Source: Glycomyces albidus (GTDB lineage Bacteria; Actinomycetota; Actinomycetes; Mycobacteriales; Micromonosporaceae). Taken from it: a stretch of 64,000 nt of DNA. The notes under the pieces are model-generated. The model saw only the letters and a program-made list of their open reading frames with translations, was not told the origin of the DNA and did not search any database. The stretch is taken from assembly GCF_009451885.1 (NCBI RefSeq), contig NZ_WIAO01000022.1:1-64000 (forward strand), in the 5' to 3' direction. Shown here piece after piece: positions 8,132 through 17,109 of the stretch (position 1 is its first letter; each line of letters starts with the position of its first letter). Position numbers and translations under genes: made by a program.

Positions 8132-8815
8132 TCAGGGCGTCTCGGCGGCCTCGACGGTCTCGGCGCGCGGCTCGGGCACGGCGGCCGCGCGGCGCCGCGA
8201 GTCCCCGCGGGTGCGCACGAAGTACCACGTCGCGGCGGCGAGGACCGCCCCGGCCAGGAGGATCGGCAGCAGCCGCAGGTTCGCGTCGAACCAGTCCAGG
8301 AGTTCGCGGTACTCGGCGTCGGGGTCGAACAGGAGGACCGCGGCGATCCCGGCGGCGACCACGCCGGCGCCCGTGAACAGGCCGGACTTCCACCACAGGC
8401 CGAGGCTCAGCCGCCGGGCGAGGATCTGCGCGACGTCGAGGATCCGCTTGGCGCGCAGCACCCTGATCGTCCCGATGAGGTAGGCGAGCCGCAGGATCTG
8501 GGCGCCGCCGGCGGCGAGCACGAGGCTCGCGAGGGTCAGCAGGCACACCAGCAGCATCCACTTGTGCCGCCACAGCCATTCGCGCTTGTGCTCGGCCGCG
8601 AGCAGGAGCACGACCGATTCGAACCAGAGGACGGCCCCGGCCGCCCAGCCGATCGCCTTGCCCGCCAAGGCGAGGTCGCCGTCGGTCCAGACCGTGAGGA
8701 ACACGGCGGGGATGGAGGCGCACACCGCGACGATGACCGGGACCCGCAGTTTGAACTGGAGGAACCGGGCGAAGACGGTGAGCTTGTCAGGGCGCGCAGG
8801 GGGGTGGTCGCTCAC
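8132..8815 (-). CDS. Voltage-sensor-like membrane protein
   Basis: This 227-residue protein has about four N-terminal hydrophobic helices, one of which (around residues 108-130) carries regularly spaced arginines (RLAYLIGTIRVLRAKRI) like an S4 voltage-sensor helix. An acidic FESVVLLLAAEHKREW stretch sits in the preceding helix pair. Two further hydrophobic segments follow, then a charged tail. No K+ selectivity filter is visible. It may be a stand-alone voltage-sensing domain or a degenerate channel. The GTG at 8815 has both GGAGGA directly upstream and TAAATT (8822-8827) 6 nt upstream. Divergent from glpD. Confidence 0.5.
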   Translation of the reverse strand: MSDHPPARPDKLTVFARFLQFKLRVPVIVAVCASIPAVFLTVWTDGDLALAGKAIGWAAGAVLWFESVVLLLAAEHKREWLWRHKWMLLVCLLTLASLVLAAGGAQILRLAYLIGTIRVLRAKRILDVAQILARRLSLGLWWKSGLFTGAGVVAAGIAAVLLFDPDAEYRELLDWFDANLRLLPILLAGAVLAAATWYFVRTRGDSRRRAAAVPEPRAETVEAAETP

Positions 8816-8884
8816 TCCTCCAATTTACGCGGCGAGTGCGCGCAGACGCATGTCAGCCCAGCTCGGTGCACGTATCGTGAACGC

Positions 8885-10657
8885 ATGCGCACGCCCGTGT
8901 CCTGGACCCGATCGCAGGCCGGCCGCCTCTCTCCGGAGCGGCGGCGGGCGGACCTGCGGCGGCTCGGCGCGGAGGAGTTCGACGTGGTCGTCGTCGGCGG
9001 CGGCGCCACCGGCGCGGGCGCGGCCCTCGACGCGGCCTCGCGCGGACTCCGGACGGCCCTCGTCGAGGCCCGCGACCTGGCCTCGGGCACGTCGTCGCGG
9101 TCGAGCAAGCTCGTCCACGGCGGCCTGCGGTACCTCGAGCAGCTCGAGCTCGGCCTCGTCCACGAGGCGCTGACCGAGCGCGGCCTGCTCGCCGGCAGCC
9201 TCGCCCCGCACCTGGTGCGGCCGGTGCCGTTCCTGTTGCCGCTCAAAGGGATCTGGGAACGCGCCTACTACGGCGCGGGCGTCGCGGCCTACGACGTCCT
9301 CGCGACCGCGCTGCGCTCCCGGAGCGCGGGCGCCGGCCGCGACCGCGGCGGCCTCCCGTGGCACCGGCACCTGTCCCGGACGGCGGCGCTGCGGGCGTTC
9401 CCCGACCTGGACCCGCGGGTGCGCGGAGCGATCCGGTACTTCGACGCGCAGGTCGACGACGCCCGCCTGGTCGTCGCGCTCGCGCGGACCGCGGCGTCGC
9501 TCGGCGCGGCGGTCGTGACGTCGGCGCAGGCGGTCGGGTTCACCCGCGAGGGCGGTCGCCTGTCCGGCGTGGAGGTCCTCGACGTCGAGTCGGGCACCCG
9601 CCGGACCGTCAAGGCGCGCACCGTGGTCTGCGCGGCCGGGGTGTGGAGCGACGACCTGGCGGGGATGCTCCCGAAGCGGCCCGGGATGGCGGTGAAGGCG
9701 TCCAAGGGCGTGCACCTGGTGCTGCCCGGTTCGGCGATCCGGGGTTCGGCGGGGATCATCTCGCGGACGAAGTGGAGCGTCCTGTTCATCATCCCGTGGG
9801 ACCGGCACTGGCTGATCGGGACCACGGACACCGAGTGGGACCTGGACCTGGCGCACCCGGCCGCGTCCGCGAGCGATGTCGCCTACCTGCTCCAGCAGGC
9901 GAGCGACGTGCTCCGCCACCGCCTCGACGTGTCCCAAGTAGAGGGCGTGTACGCGGGCCTGCGGCCGCTGCTGCGCGGAGAGACCGAGGCGACCTCGAAG
10001 CTCAGCCGCGAGCACGCCGTCACCGAGCCCGAGCCGGGCCTGTTCTTCGTGGCGGGCGGGAAGCTCACCACTTACCGGGTCATGGCGCGGGACGCGGTCG
10101 ACGCCGCCGCGGCCCGCCTCGGCCCCGGCGTCCCCGCGAGCGGCACGCACCTGCTGCCGCTCCTGGGCGCGGACGGGTACGGCGTGTACTGGGAGGCGCG
10201 GGACCGGATCGCCAAGCGCTTCGACGTGCCGGTCGAGACCGTCGAGCACCTGCTGCGCCGCTACGGGAACCTCGCGCCGCAGCTCCTGCGGATGGTCGCC
10301 GAGCTGCCGCAGCTCGGCCGCCCGCTGGCCGGCGGCGACGACTACCTGCGCGCCGAGGTCGTCTACGCGGCCCGGTACGAGGGCGCGCTGCACCTGGACG
10401 ACATCCTGACGCGGCGGCTCCGCCTGTCCATCGAGTCGTTCGACCGCGGCACCGAGGCCGCGAGCGACGCGGCCGCGCTCGCGGGCGCGGTCCTCGACTG
10501 GCAGGAGTCCCGCCGGACCCTCGAAGTCGAGACCTACCTGCACCGCGTCGACGCCGAGCGCCGCTCCCAGCAGCAGCCCGACGACGACGCCGCCGAGGCC
10601 GCCAGGCTCGCCGCGGTCGACCTGCGCCGCCTCGCCCGCTTCCGACAGATCGGCTAG
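8885..10657 (+). CDS. glpD: Aerobic glycerol-3-phosphate dehydrogenase
   Basis: This membrane-associated FAD enzyme oxidises glycerol-3-phosphate to dihydroxyacetone phosphate and feeds electrons to quinone. The 590-residue protein has the dinucleotide motif VVGGGATGAGAALDAASRG (about residues 33-52), the GlpD signature SSRSSKLVHGGLRYLE, the WLIGTTDTEWD segment and VAGGKLTTYR, then the C-terminal DAO_C domain. The ATG at 8885 lies 6 nt after TATCGT (8873-8878) without a Shine-Dalgarno, so a leaderless start is likely. tRNA-Arg follows 14 bp downstream. Confidence 0.94.
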   Translation: MRTPVSWTRSQAGRLSPERRRADLRRLGAEEFDVVVVGGGATGAGAALDAASRGLRTALVEARDLASGTSSRSSKLVHGGLRYLEQLELGLVHEALTERGLLAGSLAPHLVRPVPFLLPLKGIWERAYYGAGVAAYDVLATALRSRSAGAGRDRGGLPWHRHLSRTAALRAFPDLDPRVRGAIRYFDAQVDDARLVVALARTAASLGAAVVTSAQAVGFTREGGRLSGVEVLDVESGTRRTVKARTVVCAAGVWSDDLAGMLPKRPGMAVKASKGVHLVLPGSAIRGSAGIISRTKWSVLFIIPWDRHWLIGTTDTEWDLDLAHPAASASDVAYLLQQASDVLRHRLDVSQVEGVYAGLRPLLRGETEATSKLSREHAVTEPEPGLFFVAGGKLTTYRVMARDAVDAAAARLGPGVPASGTHLLPLLGADGYGVYWEARDRIAKRFDVPVETVEHLLRRYGNLAPQLLRMVAELPQLGRPLAGGDDYLRAEVVYAARYEGALHLDDILTRRLRLSIESFDRGTEAASDAAALAGAVLDWQESRRTLEVETYLHRVDAERRSQQQPDDDAAEAARLAAVDLRRLARFRQIG

Positions 10658-10671
10658 ACTCGGCTTCCGTC

Positions 10672-10747
10672 GCCCCAGTAGCTCAGGGGATAGAGCGTCG
10701 GTTTCCTAAACCGTGCGTCGCAGGTTCGAATCCTGCCTGGGGCACCA
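10672..10747 (+). tRNA. tRNA-Arg (anticodon CCT), CCA encoded
   Basis: The acceptor arms GCCCCAG and CTGGGGC pair perfectly. The D-stem GCTC/GAGC, the anticodon loop TTCCTAA and the T-arm GCAGG-TTCGAAT-CCTGC are all canonical. The anticodon CCT reads AGG (Arg). The discriminator A and CCA are encoded at 10744-10747. Confidence 0.96.
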
Positions 10748-10875
10748 AAACTGTAATATGTGAACCTCTCGGTCGTTTCCCCGGCGACCTGACGTTCGAT
10801 TCGCGCGGCGTCGCTGCCAGCCTGGTGGTCGAGTCGCCCGGCCGAGCGCAGCCCCGGAGCAGCACGGAACGGAGT

Positions 10876-11598
10876 TCAATCCCCGAACTCGCCGGCCGGC
10901 CTTCCCCGCATTCCCCTCGCGTAGTCATTGGTGATCCGTGGGTCGTTCTCGGGAGGGGTGTAGATGCGAGTCTTGATGGGACCCGTGGTCCTACGCCCCG
11001 AGCGTGGCGGCTTCCGCGGGGCGGGGACCACCTGGACCGCAATGGCACGAGCTCCGGAGCGGAGCAGGTCGGTACATCTTTCGCAGTACCGCCGTCCGGT
11101 CTTGGCGTTGAATCCGCAGCATTCGCACAGACCCAGCGCCCGGATCTCACGCTTCGTCTTGGCTTGCTGGGTGGTCTTCCGCGCTTTCGCACGCTGCTTC
11201 CGGTTCGCCGGTTGAGCAACAACATTGGACCGGGACCGCTTAGCCGCCCCCGGCTCGCCTTCGCAGGGCCGACAGCGCGCACTGTTCTTCTTCGCGCGTT
11301 TCCCGCAGAGCTCGCAGAACGGCGAGGCCGAGCCACTCGGCGCCCGACGAGCCACGGCAGTGGCCCGATTGCGCGACTGGGTCCGGACCGTCTTTGCTCC
11401 GCTGCCCGGGTTCCGTTCGCGCGCGGCGCGCTGCTTCCGCTCAAGCGTGCCTGCCCGGGACAGCGCTCCACGCAGCGGTCGGTTCGCGGTCAGTCTGCCG
11501 CCGCAGTATCTGCAGGCAGTCCAGTCGGGGAACAGCACCAGCGCCTCACACTGCACGCAGTAGCGGTCGACCGGTCGCGACGAAGGTGTCTTTGCCAT
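10876..11598 (-). CDS. Unknown protein with three zinc-ribbon-like modules
   Basis: I do not recognise this 240-residue protein. It has three CxxC pairs-of-pairs: CVQC...CRYCG (residues about 14-33), CELCG...CRPC (about 94-111) and CECCG...CERC (about 158-175), separated by very basic linkers rich in Lys, Arg and Gln, and it ends in a proline-rich acidic tail. Codon choice (AGA, CGT, GCA, ACA) is less GC3-biased than in neighbouring genes, and it lies downstream of tRNA-Arg, so transfer is plausible. Nucleic-acid binding is inference. The ATG at 11598 has only weak ribosome-binding sequence. Confidence 0.55.
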   Translation of the reverse strand: MAKTPSSRPVDRYCVQCEALVLFPDWTACRYCGGRLTANRPLRGALSRAGTLERKQRAARERNPGSGAKTVRTQSRNRATAVARRAPSGSASPFCELCGKRAKKNSARCRPCEGEPGAAKRSRSNVVAQPANRKQRAKARKTTQQAKTKREIRALGLCECCGFNAKTGRRYCERCTDLLRSGARAIAVQVVPAPRKPPRSGRRTTGPIKTRIYTPPENDPRITNDYARGMRGRPAGEFGD

Positions 11599-12008
11599 GG
11601 AGGGGTTCCCATCGAAAGCAGTCCGGGAATGTTACCACGGTCACATAATTCTGTGAAGCTCCATTGTCGACGAGCTTGCCAAGAGATGACCGCAAGCGTT
11701 TAAAGGCCCGGTTTCACCGCAGTTGTCCACGCCGAGGCACCAGGCACGACCTCATCGATCCGTCCCTTGCGCCACTCGGCGATCGGGGCGAGGCCGAGAC
11801 CCTCGACGGCGAGCAAACGGATAAGGCTCCTGGCTGGCGCCCTCACGCGATTCTGTGCTGAACCGGGAGACAGAGGGCCGCCATCGCGGTCGCCTCGGTC
11901 TGTTCCCATCTGCGTCACCGCCTATGGAGTTGCACGGGCACCAGCGCTAACGTGGTTGCCTCACTGCGCGGGCCGGCCCGCGCGGACCCCTCGACGGAAG
12001 GTCACGCA
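11599..12008. other. Gene-poor stretch, less GC-rich
   Basis: No convincing gene is seen. A minus-strand frame (11700-11918, 72 codons) could encode a short peptide ending in a stretch with EGLGLAPIAEWRKGRIDEVVPG, which reads like a fragment of a larger protein, but it has no ribosome-binding site or recognisable family. The right end carries the GGAAGG ribosome-binding site of the next gene. Confidence 0.4.
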
Positions 12009-12404
12009 ATGCCCAAGTTCGGGCGAGACGATGAGGACTGGTCCAGGCTCCTCGAAGCCGGGCGAGAGTTCCTGATCGAGCGCGCCAAGCTCGCCAACTT
12101 CACCAGCTACACCGAACTCAACGCCGTCCTCGAGCGCCGAATCGGGCTCGGGTTCGACTTCGACCAAGACGCCGACCGGTTCGCGATGGGTCAGCTCCTC
12201 GGCGAGATTTCGAAGGAGCACATGGCGGAGACCGGCCAGCCGTTCATGATCTCCTCGCTCGTCTATTACCTCAACCACAACGACGTCGGCCCCGGCTTCT
12301 ACAAGGAGGCGATCGGTTTGGGCCTGCTCAAACAGAAGCAGGACCGGCTCAAGTTCTGGATCGACCAGCACAAGGCCGTCTTCGACTACTACTCCGAGAA
12401 GTAA
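12009..12404 (+). CDS. Hypothetical cytoplasmic protein, 131 aa
   Basis: I cannot assign a function. The protein is highly charged and helical, with no signal peptide or membrane segment: an N-terminal helical part (about 1-60) containing FTSYTELNAVLERR, then a compact segment with MGQLLGEISKEHM and PFMISSLVYYLN. The DVGPGFYKEA motif resembles the GPGF segment of small actinobacterial proteins often found near accessory loci, which is only a weak resemblance. The ATG at 12009 has GGAAGG 7 nt upstream; the longer in-frame extension lacks one. Confidence 0.6.
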   Translation: MPKFGRDDEDWSRLLEAGREFLIERAKLANFTSYTELNAVLERRIGLGFDFDQDADRFAMGQLLGEISKEHMAETGQPFMISSLVYYLNHNDVGPGFYKEAIGLGLLKQKQDRLKFWIDQHKAVFDYYSEK

Positions 12405-12526
12405 CCGTCTTCGCTCCGCCCCTGCGAGGCGGCGCGAATCGGCTTCTTGCCGCTGGTCAGTTCGATCCCGTACCGCTCGGCCGGTACCGGCTGTCGCACG
12501 CCGGCGCGATAGACCTCGGCGGCGTC

Positions 12527-13597
12527 TCACCCGTGGTCCGCGGTGGGCAGGCGCACCCGGACGGTCAGGCCCTTCGGGGTGTCGGGGATCTCGGCGGTGC
12601 CGCCGTGGGCTTCGGCGACGGCGCGGACGATGGCGAGGCCGAGGCCGGCGCCGGTCCGGGCCTGCGGGTCGGCCCGGGTGAAGCGGGCGAACGGGTCGGC
12701 CAGCGCCGAGGACGGGCCGGGGCCGTCGTCGGCGACTTCGATGAGGGCCGCGCCGTGCTCGGCGGCGATGCGAACGGTGACGGTGGTCGCGGGCGGAGTG
12801 TGGGCGGTGCCGTTGGCGAGGAGGTTGTCCAGAAGCCGACGGAGGCCCGACGGGTCGCCGGTGACGGTGAGGTCCGGGCCGTCCTCGACGAGCCAGCGGC
12901 GTTCGGTGTCGCGCACGCGGGCGGCGTCGACGGCCTCCGCGGCGATGTCGCGGAGCACGACGGGCTCGGGGCGGTGGGCGGCGGCCTGGGCGGAGCCGGC
13001 GAGGGCGAGCATGCCTTCGACGAGTTCGCCGACGCGGGCGGACTCGGATTCGATGCGGGCCATGGCGGTCGCGAGCGTGCCGGGGTCGTCGGCGGCGCCG
13101 CGGCGGAACAGTTCGGCGTAGCCGCGGACGGTTGCGACGGGGGTGCGCAGCTCATGGGACGCGTCGGCGAGGAACCGGCGCAGGTCCGCTTCGGCGCGGC
13201 GGCGGCGCTCGAGCTCGGTGCGCAGATCGTCCGCCATGGTGTTGAACGCCTCCGCGAGGGCGCCGGCCTCGGTGCCGGGGCGCACCGGCATCCGCGCGTC
13301 GAGATCGCCGCCGCCGAACCGCCGAGCGAGCGGGACCAGACCGGTGACGCCCCGCAGCTGGCGCCCGATGGTGATCCAGGCGAGCACCCCCGTGAGCAGG
13401 AGCGCCGCGGCGGCGGAGCTGCCCGAGGCCGCCGCCACGCGCTGCAGGAGCTGGCGTTCGGCCGCGGCGGCGTCGAGGCCGTCGCGCACGAGGTCCTGGC
13501 GCCAGTCCTGCACCGCGCCGACGGTCGCGCCGACGGTGAGGACGAGGGCCGCGAGCAGCAGGGCCAGGACCGTGATCGTGAGTCTGCGCCGGAGCAT
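12527..13597 (-). CDS. Sensor histidine kinase, HAMP/HisKA type
   Basis: The 356-residue kinase has TM1 (about 7-29), a short extracytoplasmic loop of about 30 residues, TM2 (about 59-77), a HAMP domain (about 78-130), the phospho-acceptor ASHELRTP (His148) and a HATPase domain with LLDNLLANG, DDGPG and GAGLGLAIV. The N-box has Leu-Ala-Asn rather than the usual Leu-x-Asn-Ala arrangement, but the key Asn residues are present. Its ATG overlaps the response-regulator stop as TGATG, so the pair is co-translated. The likely target is the divergent MmpL-type exporter. Confidence 0.92.
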   Translation of the reverse strand: MLRRRLTITVLALLLAALVLTVGATVGAVQDWRQDLVRDGLDAAAAERQLLQRVAAASGSSAAAALLLTGVLAWITIGRQLRGVTGLVPLARRFGGGDLDARMPVRPGTEAGALAEAFNTMADDLRTELERRRRAEADLRRFLADASHELRTPVATVRGYAELFRRGAADDPGTLATAMARIESESARVGELVEGMLALAGSAQAAAHRPEPVVLRDIAAEAVDAARVRDTERRWLVEDGPDLTVTGDPSGLRRLLDNLLANGTAHTPPATTVTVRIAAEHGAALIEVADDGPGPSSALADPFARFTRADPQARTGAGLGLAIVRAVAEAHGGTAEIPDTPKGLTVRVRLPTADHG

Positions 13598-14301
13598 CAG
13601 CGGGGCTCCGCGCGCATCATGTAGCCGACGCGGTTCACCGTGTGGATCAACGGGACCGGATCGGGCCCATCGGGCACGCGGTCTACTTTGGCCCGCAGGT
13701 AGGAGACGTAGGTCTGGACCACGGAGGCGTTCCCTCCGAAGTCGTACTGCCAGACGCGGTCGAGGATCTGGGCCTTGGTCAGGACCTGCCCGGGGTGGGC
13801 CATCAGCAGGCGCAGGAGCGCGAACTCGGTGGGGGTGAGCTGGATGCGGCGTCCGGCGCGGCGGACCTCGTGCGCCGCCTCGTCCAGGACCAGGTCGGCG
13901 ACGCGCAGGACGTGCGGGCGGCCGGGCCCCTTGAGCCGGCGGGTGACGGCCAGGACCCGCAGCACCAGCTCTTCGATGCTGAACGGCTTGGTCACGTAGT
14001 CGTCCCCGCCCGCCACGAAACCCGAGATCCGGTCGCCGGGCGCGTCACGGGCGGTGAGGAAGACGACCGGGGCGTCGATCCCGGCATCGCGCATCTGGCG
14101 GCACAGGTCGAATCCGGAGGTCTCGCCGAGCATGACGTCCAGGACCAGGAGGTCGGGGCGGTCGTCGCGCAGGCTTCGCCACGCGACGGGCCCGGAGTGG
14201 GCGACCGCGGTCGCGAAACCCTCGAAGCGCAGCGCGGTCGCCACGAGCTCGGCGAGGTAGACCTCGTCGTCCACCACCAGGACCTTCGCGCGTGCTGCCA
14301 T
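13597..14301 (-). CDS. OmpR-family response regulator
   Basis: The 234-residue regulator has a receiver domain with the acidic pair Asp11-Asp12, the phospho-acceptor Asp55 in LLVLDVMLG, Thr in FLTARD and Lys in VTKPFS. A winged-helix output domain follows (residues about 130-230, with LTPTEFALLRLLM and VVQTYVSYLRAKVD). It is the cognate partner of the overlapping histidine kinase. The ATG at 14301 lacks a strong ribosome-binding site. Confidence 0.94.
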   Translation of the reverse strand: MAARAKVLVVDDEVYLAELVATALRFEGFATAVAHSGPVAWRSLRDDRPDLLVLDVMLGETSGFDLCRQMRDAGIDAPVVFLTARDAPGDRISGFVAGGDDYVTKPFSIEELVLRVLAVTRRLKGPGRPHVLRVADLVLDEAAHEVRRAGRRIQLTPTEFALLRLLMAHPGQVLTKAQILDRVWQYDFGGNASVVQTYVSYLRAKVDRVPDGPDPVPLIHTVNRVGYMMRAEPR

Positions 14302-14350
14302 GCCGCGATTCTCTCAACCGGAGACGGCGGTCTCCAGTTCGCGGGACGGT

Positions 14351-14371
14351 TTCTGATCGTTCTCACAGAAC
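14351..14371. promoter_or_regulatory. Candidate response-regulator binding site
   Basis: Between the divergent regulator and exporter genes lie two direct TTCTGATCG / TTCTCACAG steps (14351 and 14360). These include the small inverted repeat GTTCT-CAC-AGAAC (14359-14371). Closely spaced direct repeats are typical of OmpR-family operators; the assignment is inference. Confidence 0.3.
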
Positions 14372-14413
14372 TTCCGATGAGCGCCGGAAGACCGCCGGGA
14401 TGGACTGGGGCGC

Positions 14414-16552
14414 ATGACGACACTCCAATCACCCCCGGCCGGGACCCGCGGTGTCACCGCCGCCGTCCTCAAGCGGTCGCGACTCGTCGCGGCCGCACTG
14501 CTCGCCCTCGTCGCCCTCGGCGGCCTGGCGGCGTTCGACCTCGCCGGCCGCGTCACCGAGTCCAACCGGTACCCCGGCCTCGCGGCCTGGGAGGCCAACG
14601 ACGCGATCCACACCGAGTTCGGGACCGGCGGGTACGAGCGCCCGCGGATCGCCGTGGTCGACCTGCCCGACGGGTCGGCCGTGGACGACCCGGCCGTCCT
14701 CGAAGGACTCGCGGAGGCCTCGGCGGACATCGCCGCCGCGACCGGCGCGCGGGTCGTCGGATACGCCGACGAGGCCGACCCGGCGTTCCGCACCGACCGA
14801 GCGGACCTGACCTACCTCCTGGTGTTCCCGCCCTACGCGCCCGCAGGCGGCATGCCCGGGAGCGCCCTCGGCGAGGTCGCCGACCTGGGGCCGGCGATCC
14901 ATGCGTCCCTGACCGACGCGCTGCCGCCGGGGACGGCCGTGCGCGAGACGGGCCTGGACGCGCTCACGCCGAACCGCGACGAGGGCGGCCTGAACGTCGG
15001 ACTGAAGATCGGCGTCGCCGCCGCGCTCGCGCTGGTGGTGCTGCTGTGGTTCTTCCGCTCCGCCCTCGCGGCCCTGCCGCTGCTGATCTCGCTGCTGGCC
15101 ATGCCCATCGCCGCGCTCGGCATCTGGGCCCTGAGCCTGTTCACCACCGTGCACGAGACGACCCTGATGATGGCGCCGGTACTCGCGATCGGCATCGCGG
15201 TCGACTACGCGCTCATCGTCACCAGCCGGTGGCGCGAGGCCCGCGCCGCCGGGCTCGACGCCGAGGCGGCCGTCCGCGAAGCGATGCGCACCTCCGGACG
15301 GGCGATCGCGGTCAGCGCCCTGGCCGTCGCCGCGGGCCTGGCGACGATGATCGTGCTGCCGATCCCGATCCTCACCAGCCTCGGCCTGGGCGGCACGGTC
15401 ACCACCGCCGCCGGCGCCCTGGTGACGCTGACGGCGCTGCCGCTCCTGCTGCGTGCGATCGGCAGGCGCCGCGCGGCGCCGCGTCCGGTCGGGGACGGCC
15501 GCGGCTGGGAGCGCCTGGCCCGCTGGAGCATGCGACGCCGGGTTCCCGTGATCGCCGTCGCCGGCGGCCTCCTCCTCGCGCTCGCGGGCGTCGCCACGAC
15601 CATCAACCTGTCGACCCCGGTGACCGACCGGCTCGCGCAAGAGGGTTCCGCGCACGACGCGCTGGCCGACCTGGAGGGCGCCGGAGTGGCGACCGGGGTC
15701 GTCAGCGCCTTCGACGTGCTGGCCCCGGCGGGCGCCGAGGACGAGGCGCGGGACGCGATCCTCGGAGTGGACGGCGTGTCCGCGGTCGTCTCGGTGCGGG
15801 CTCCGCAGTGGCGGTCGCAGGAGTACGTGCTGCTCACCGTGATCCCGGTGGCGGAGAGCGGCGGCCCCGAAGGGACCGAGACGGTGCGGCGGGTCCGCGA
15901 GGCGGTCCCCGCGGGCGTGTCGGTGGGCGGCAACGCGGCCCAGCAGCTCGACTACGTCTCGGCGACGTACGGCGCCTTCCCGTGGATGCTGGCCCTGGTG
16001 TGCCTCGCGACGTTCACCGTGGTGGCGCTCGCGTTCCGCTCGGTCCTGCTGGCGCTCAAGGCGATCGTGCTCAACCTGCTCTCGCTCGGCGCCGTGCTGG
16101 GGGCACTGGTGATCGTCTGGCAGTGGGGCTGGGGCACCGAAGCGGTGCTCGGGGTCGTCCCGGACGGGTCGGTGGGGACCTTCGTCCCGGTGACCGTGTT
16201 CGCGTTCCTGTTCGGCCTGACCATGGACTACGAGGTGTTCCTCCTGTCCCGCATCGCGGAGGAGCACGACCGGACCGGGGACACCGAGGCCGCCGTGGCC
16301 CGCGCCCTCGGCCGCACCGGGCGGCTCATCAGCGCCGCCGCGGTGATCCTGTTCTGCTCGTTCGCATCGATGGCGATGACCCGCGAACTCGACGTCGCGG
16401 TCTTCGCCAGCGGGGTCGCCCTCGGCATCCTCCTCGACGTCACCCTCGTCCGCGGCCTCCTGGTCCCCGCCCTGATCGCGGCGTTCGGGCGCTGGAACTG
16501 GTGGTTCCCGCCGCTGGGGCGCCGCACGGCGTCGGCGGCGACCGGCCGCTGA
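14414..16552 (+). CDS. MMPL/RND-family membrane transporter
   Basis: The 712-residue protein has the two-fold MmpL layout: TM1 near the N terminus, a large extracytoplasmic loop (about 45-190), five clustered TMs (about 195-350) with GIAVDYALIVTSR, then TM7 with a second loop (about 395-510) and five more TMs containing FGLTMDYEVFLLSRIAEE. The Asp-Tyr pairs in these two segments are the proton-relay positions of the family. Substrates are typically lipids or drugs. It lies divergent from, and is probably regulated by, the adjacent two-component system. A strong terminator follows at 16662. Confidence 0.9.
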   Translation: MTTLQSPPAGTRGVTAAVLKRSRLVAAALLALVALGGLAAFDLAGRVTESNRYPGLAAWEANDAIHTEFGTGGYERPRIAVVDLPDGSAVDDPAVLEGLAEASADIAAATGARVVGYADEADPAFRTDRADLTYLLVFPPYAPAGGMPGSALGEVADLGPAIHASLTDALPPGTAVRETGLDALTPNRDEGGLNVGLKIGVAAALALVVLLWFFRSALAALPLLISLLAMPIAALGIWALSLFTTVHETTLMMAPVLAIGIAVDYALIVTSRWREARAAGLDAEAAVREAMRTSGRAIAVSALAVAAGLATMIVLPIPILTSLGLGGTVTTAAGALVTLTALPLLLRAIGRRRAAPRPVGDGRGWERLARWSMRRRVPVIAVAGGLLLALAGVATTINLSTPVTDRLAQEGSAHDALADLEGAGVATGVVSAFDVLAPAGAEDEARDAILGVDGVSAVVSVRAPQWRSQEYVLLTVIPVAESGGPEGTETVRRVREAVPAGVSVGGNAAQQLDYVSATYGAFPWMLALVCLATFTVVALAFRSVLLALKAIVLNLLSLGAVLGALVIVWQWGWGTEAVLGVVPDGSVGTFVPVTVFAFLFGLTMDYEVFLLSRIAEEHDRTGDTEAAVARALGRTGRLISAAAVILFCSFASMAMTRELDVAVFASGVALGILLDVTLVRGLLVPALIAAFGRWNWWFPPLGRRTASAATGR

Positions 16553-16661
16553 GCGACCAGGAGGTCCCCCGGTCAAGGGCCGTTGTCGTCGCCCGGGTCG
16601 CGGTCCGTCGCGTGCGGCCGGGGGCGGCCGGCGCCTCCGTATGAGCGACCGGGAACGAAAC

Positions 16662-16694
16662 GAGCGGGTCCCCGAGACCAACGGGGACCCGCTC
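16662..16694. terminator. Hairpin terminator after the exporter gene
   Basis: Arms 16662-16673 and 16683-16694 form a perfect 12-bp stem with a 9-nt loop, 110 bp after the exporter stop. Confidence 0.75.
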
Positions 16695-17109
16695 AACCGA
16701 GTTTGTACCGCTTACCAGGACGCTCTCGGTGTTCTTCACCAATACTAGGAGTCACCCTGGTGCGCTTACGAAGATCGTGACCGATACCGGTCGCTTCGTG
16801 AGGTGAATCACCAAGCCCGAACTCCGCGAAACTCTTGCGCAATACCAGGGGAATCGCTATGGCTCCAAACCAGGATGCACGTCCTATCAACGGTGCCCGG
16901 ACCCGCTCTCGAAACCAACGAAATAGATACAACCCGTACGGTTTATCGCACGGTCCGGACCTGCTGAAACACAGTGGATAGTGCAATTCAATACGAAACA
17001 GCAAGCTGATGGGATCGCTTCCAATTGGGGCGCAACGCGGACCAGGTGTCAGGCGAGGCCCAGACCCCTACTTTTCGGCGGAGGCGCCGCCTACTCTTGT
17101 GCGTATCTC

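Noticed and set aside
10748-12008. A full integrated element using tRNA-Arg as attachment site
   Set aside because: I found no second copy of the tRNA 3' end, no integrase and no other mobile genes downstream, so only a possible old island remnant is argued.
16693-17004. A 103-codon minus-strand gene in the low-GC patch
   Set aside because: TTG start, weak translation signal, stop inside the terminator stem and no recognisable family; kept only as a note in the patch entry.
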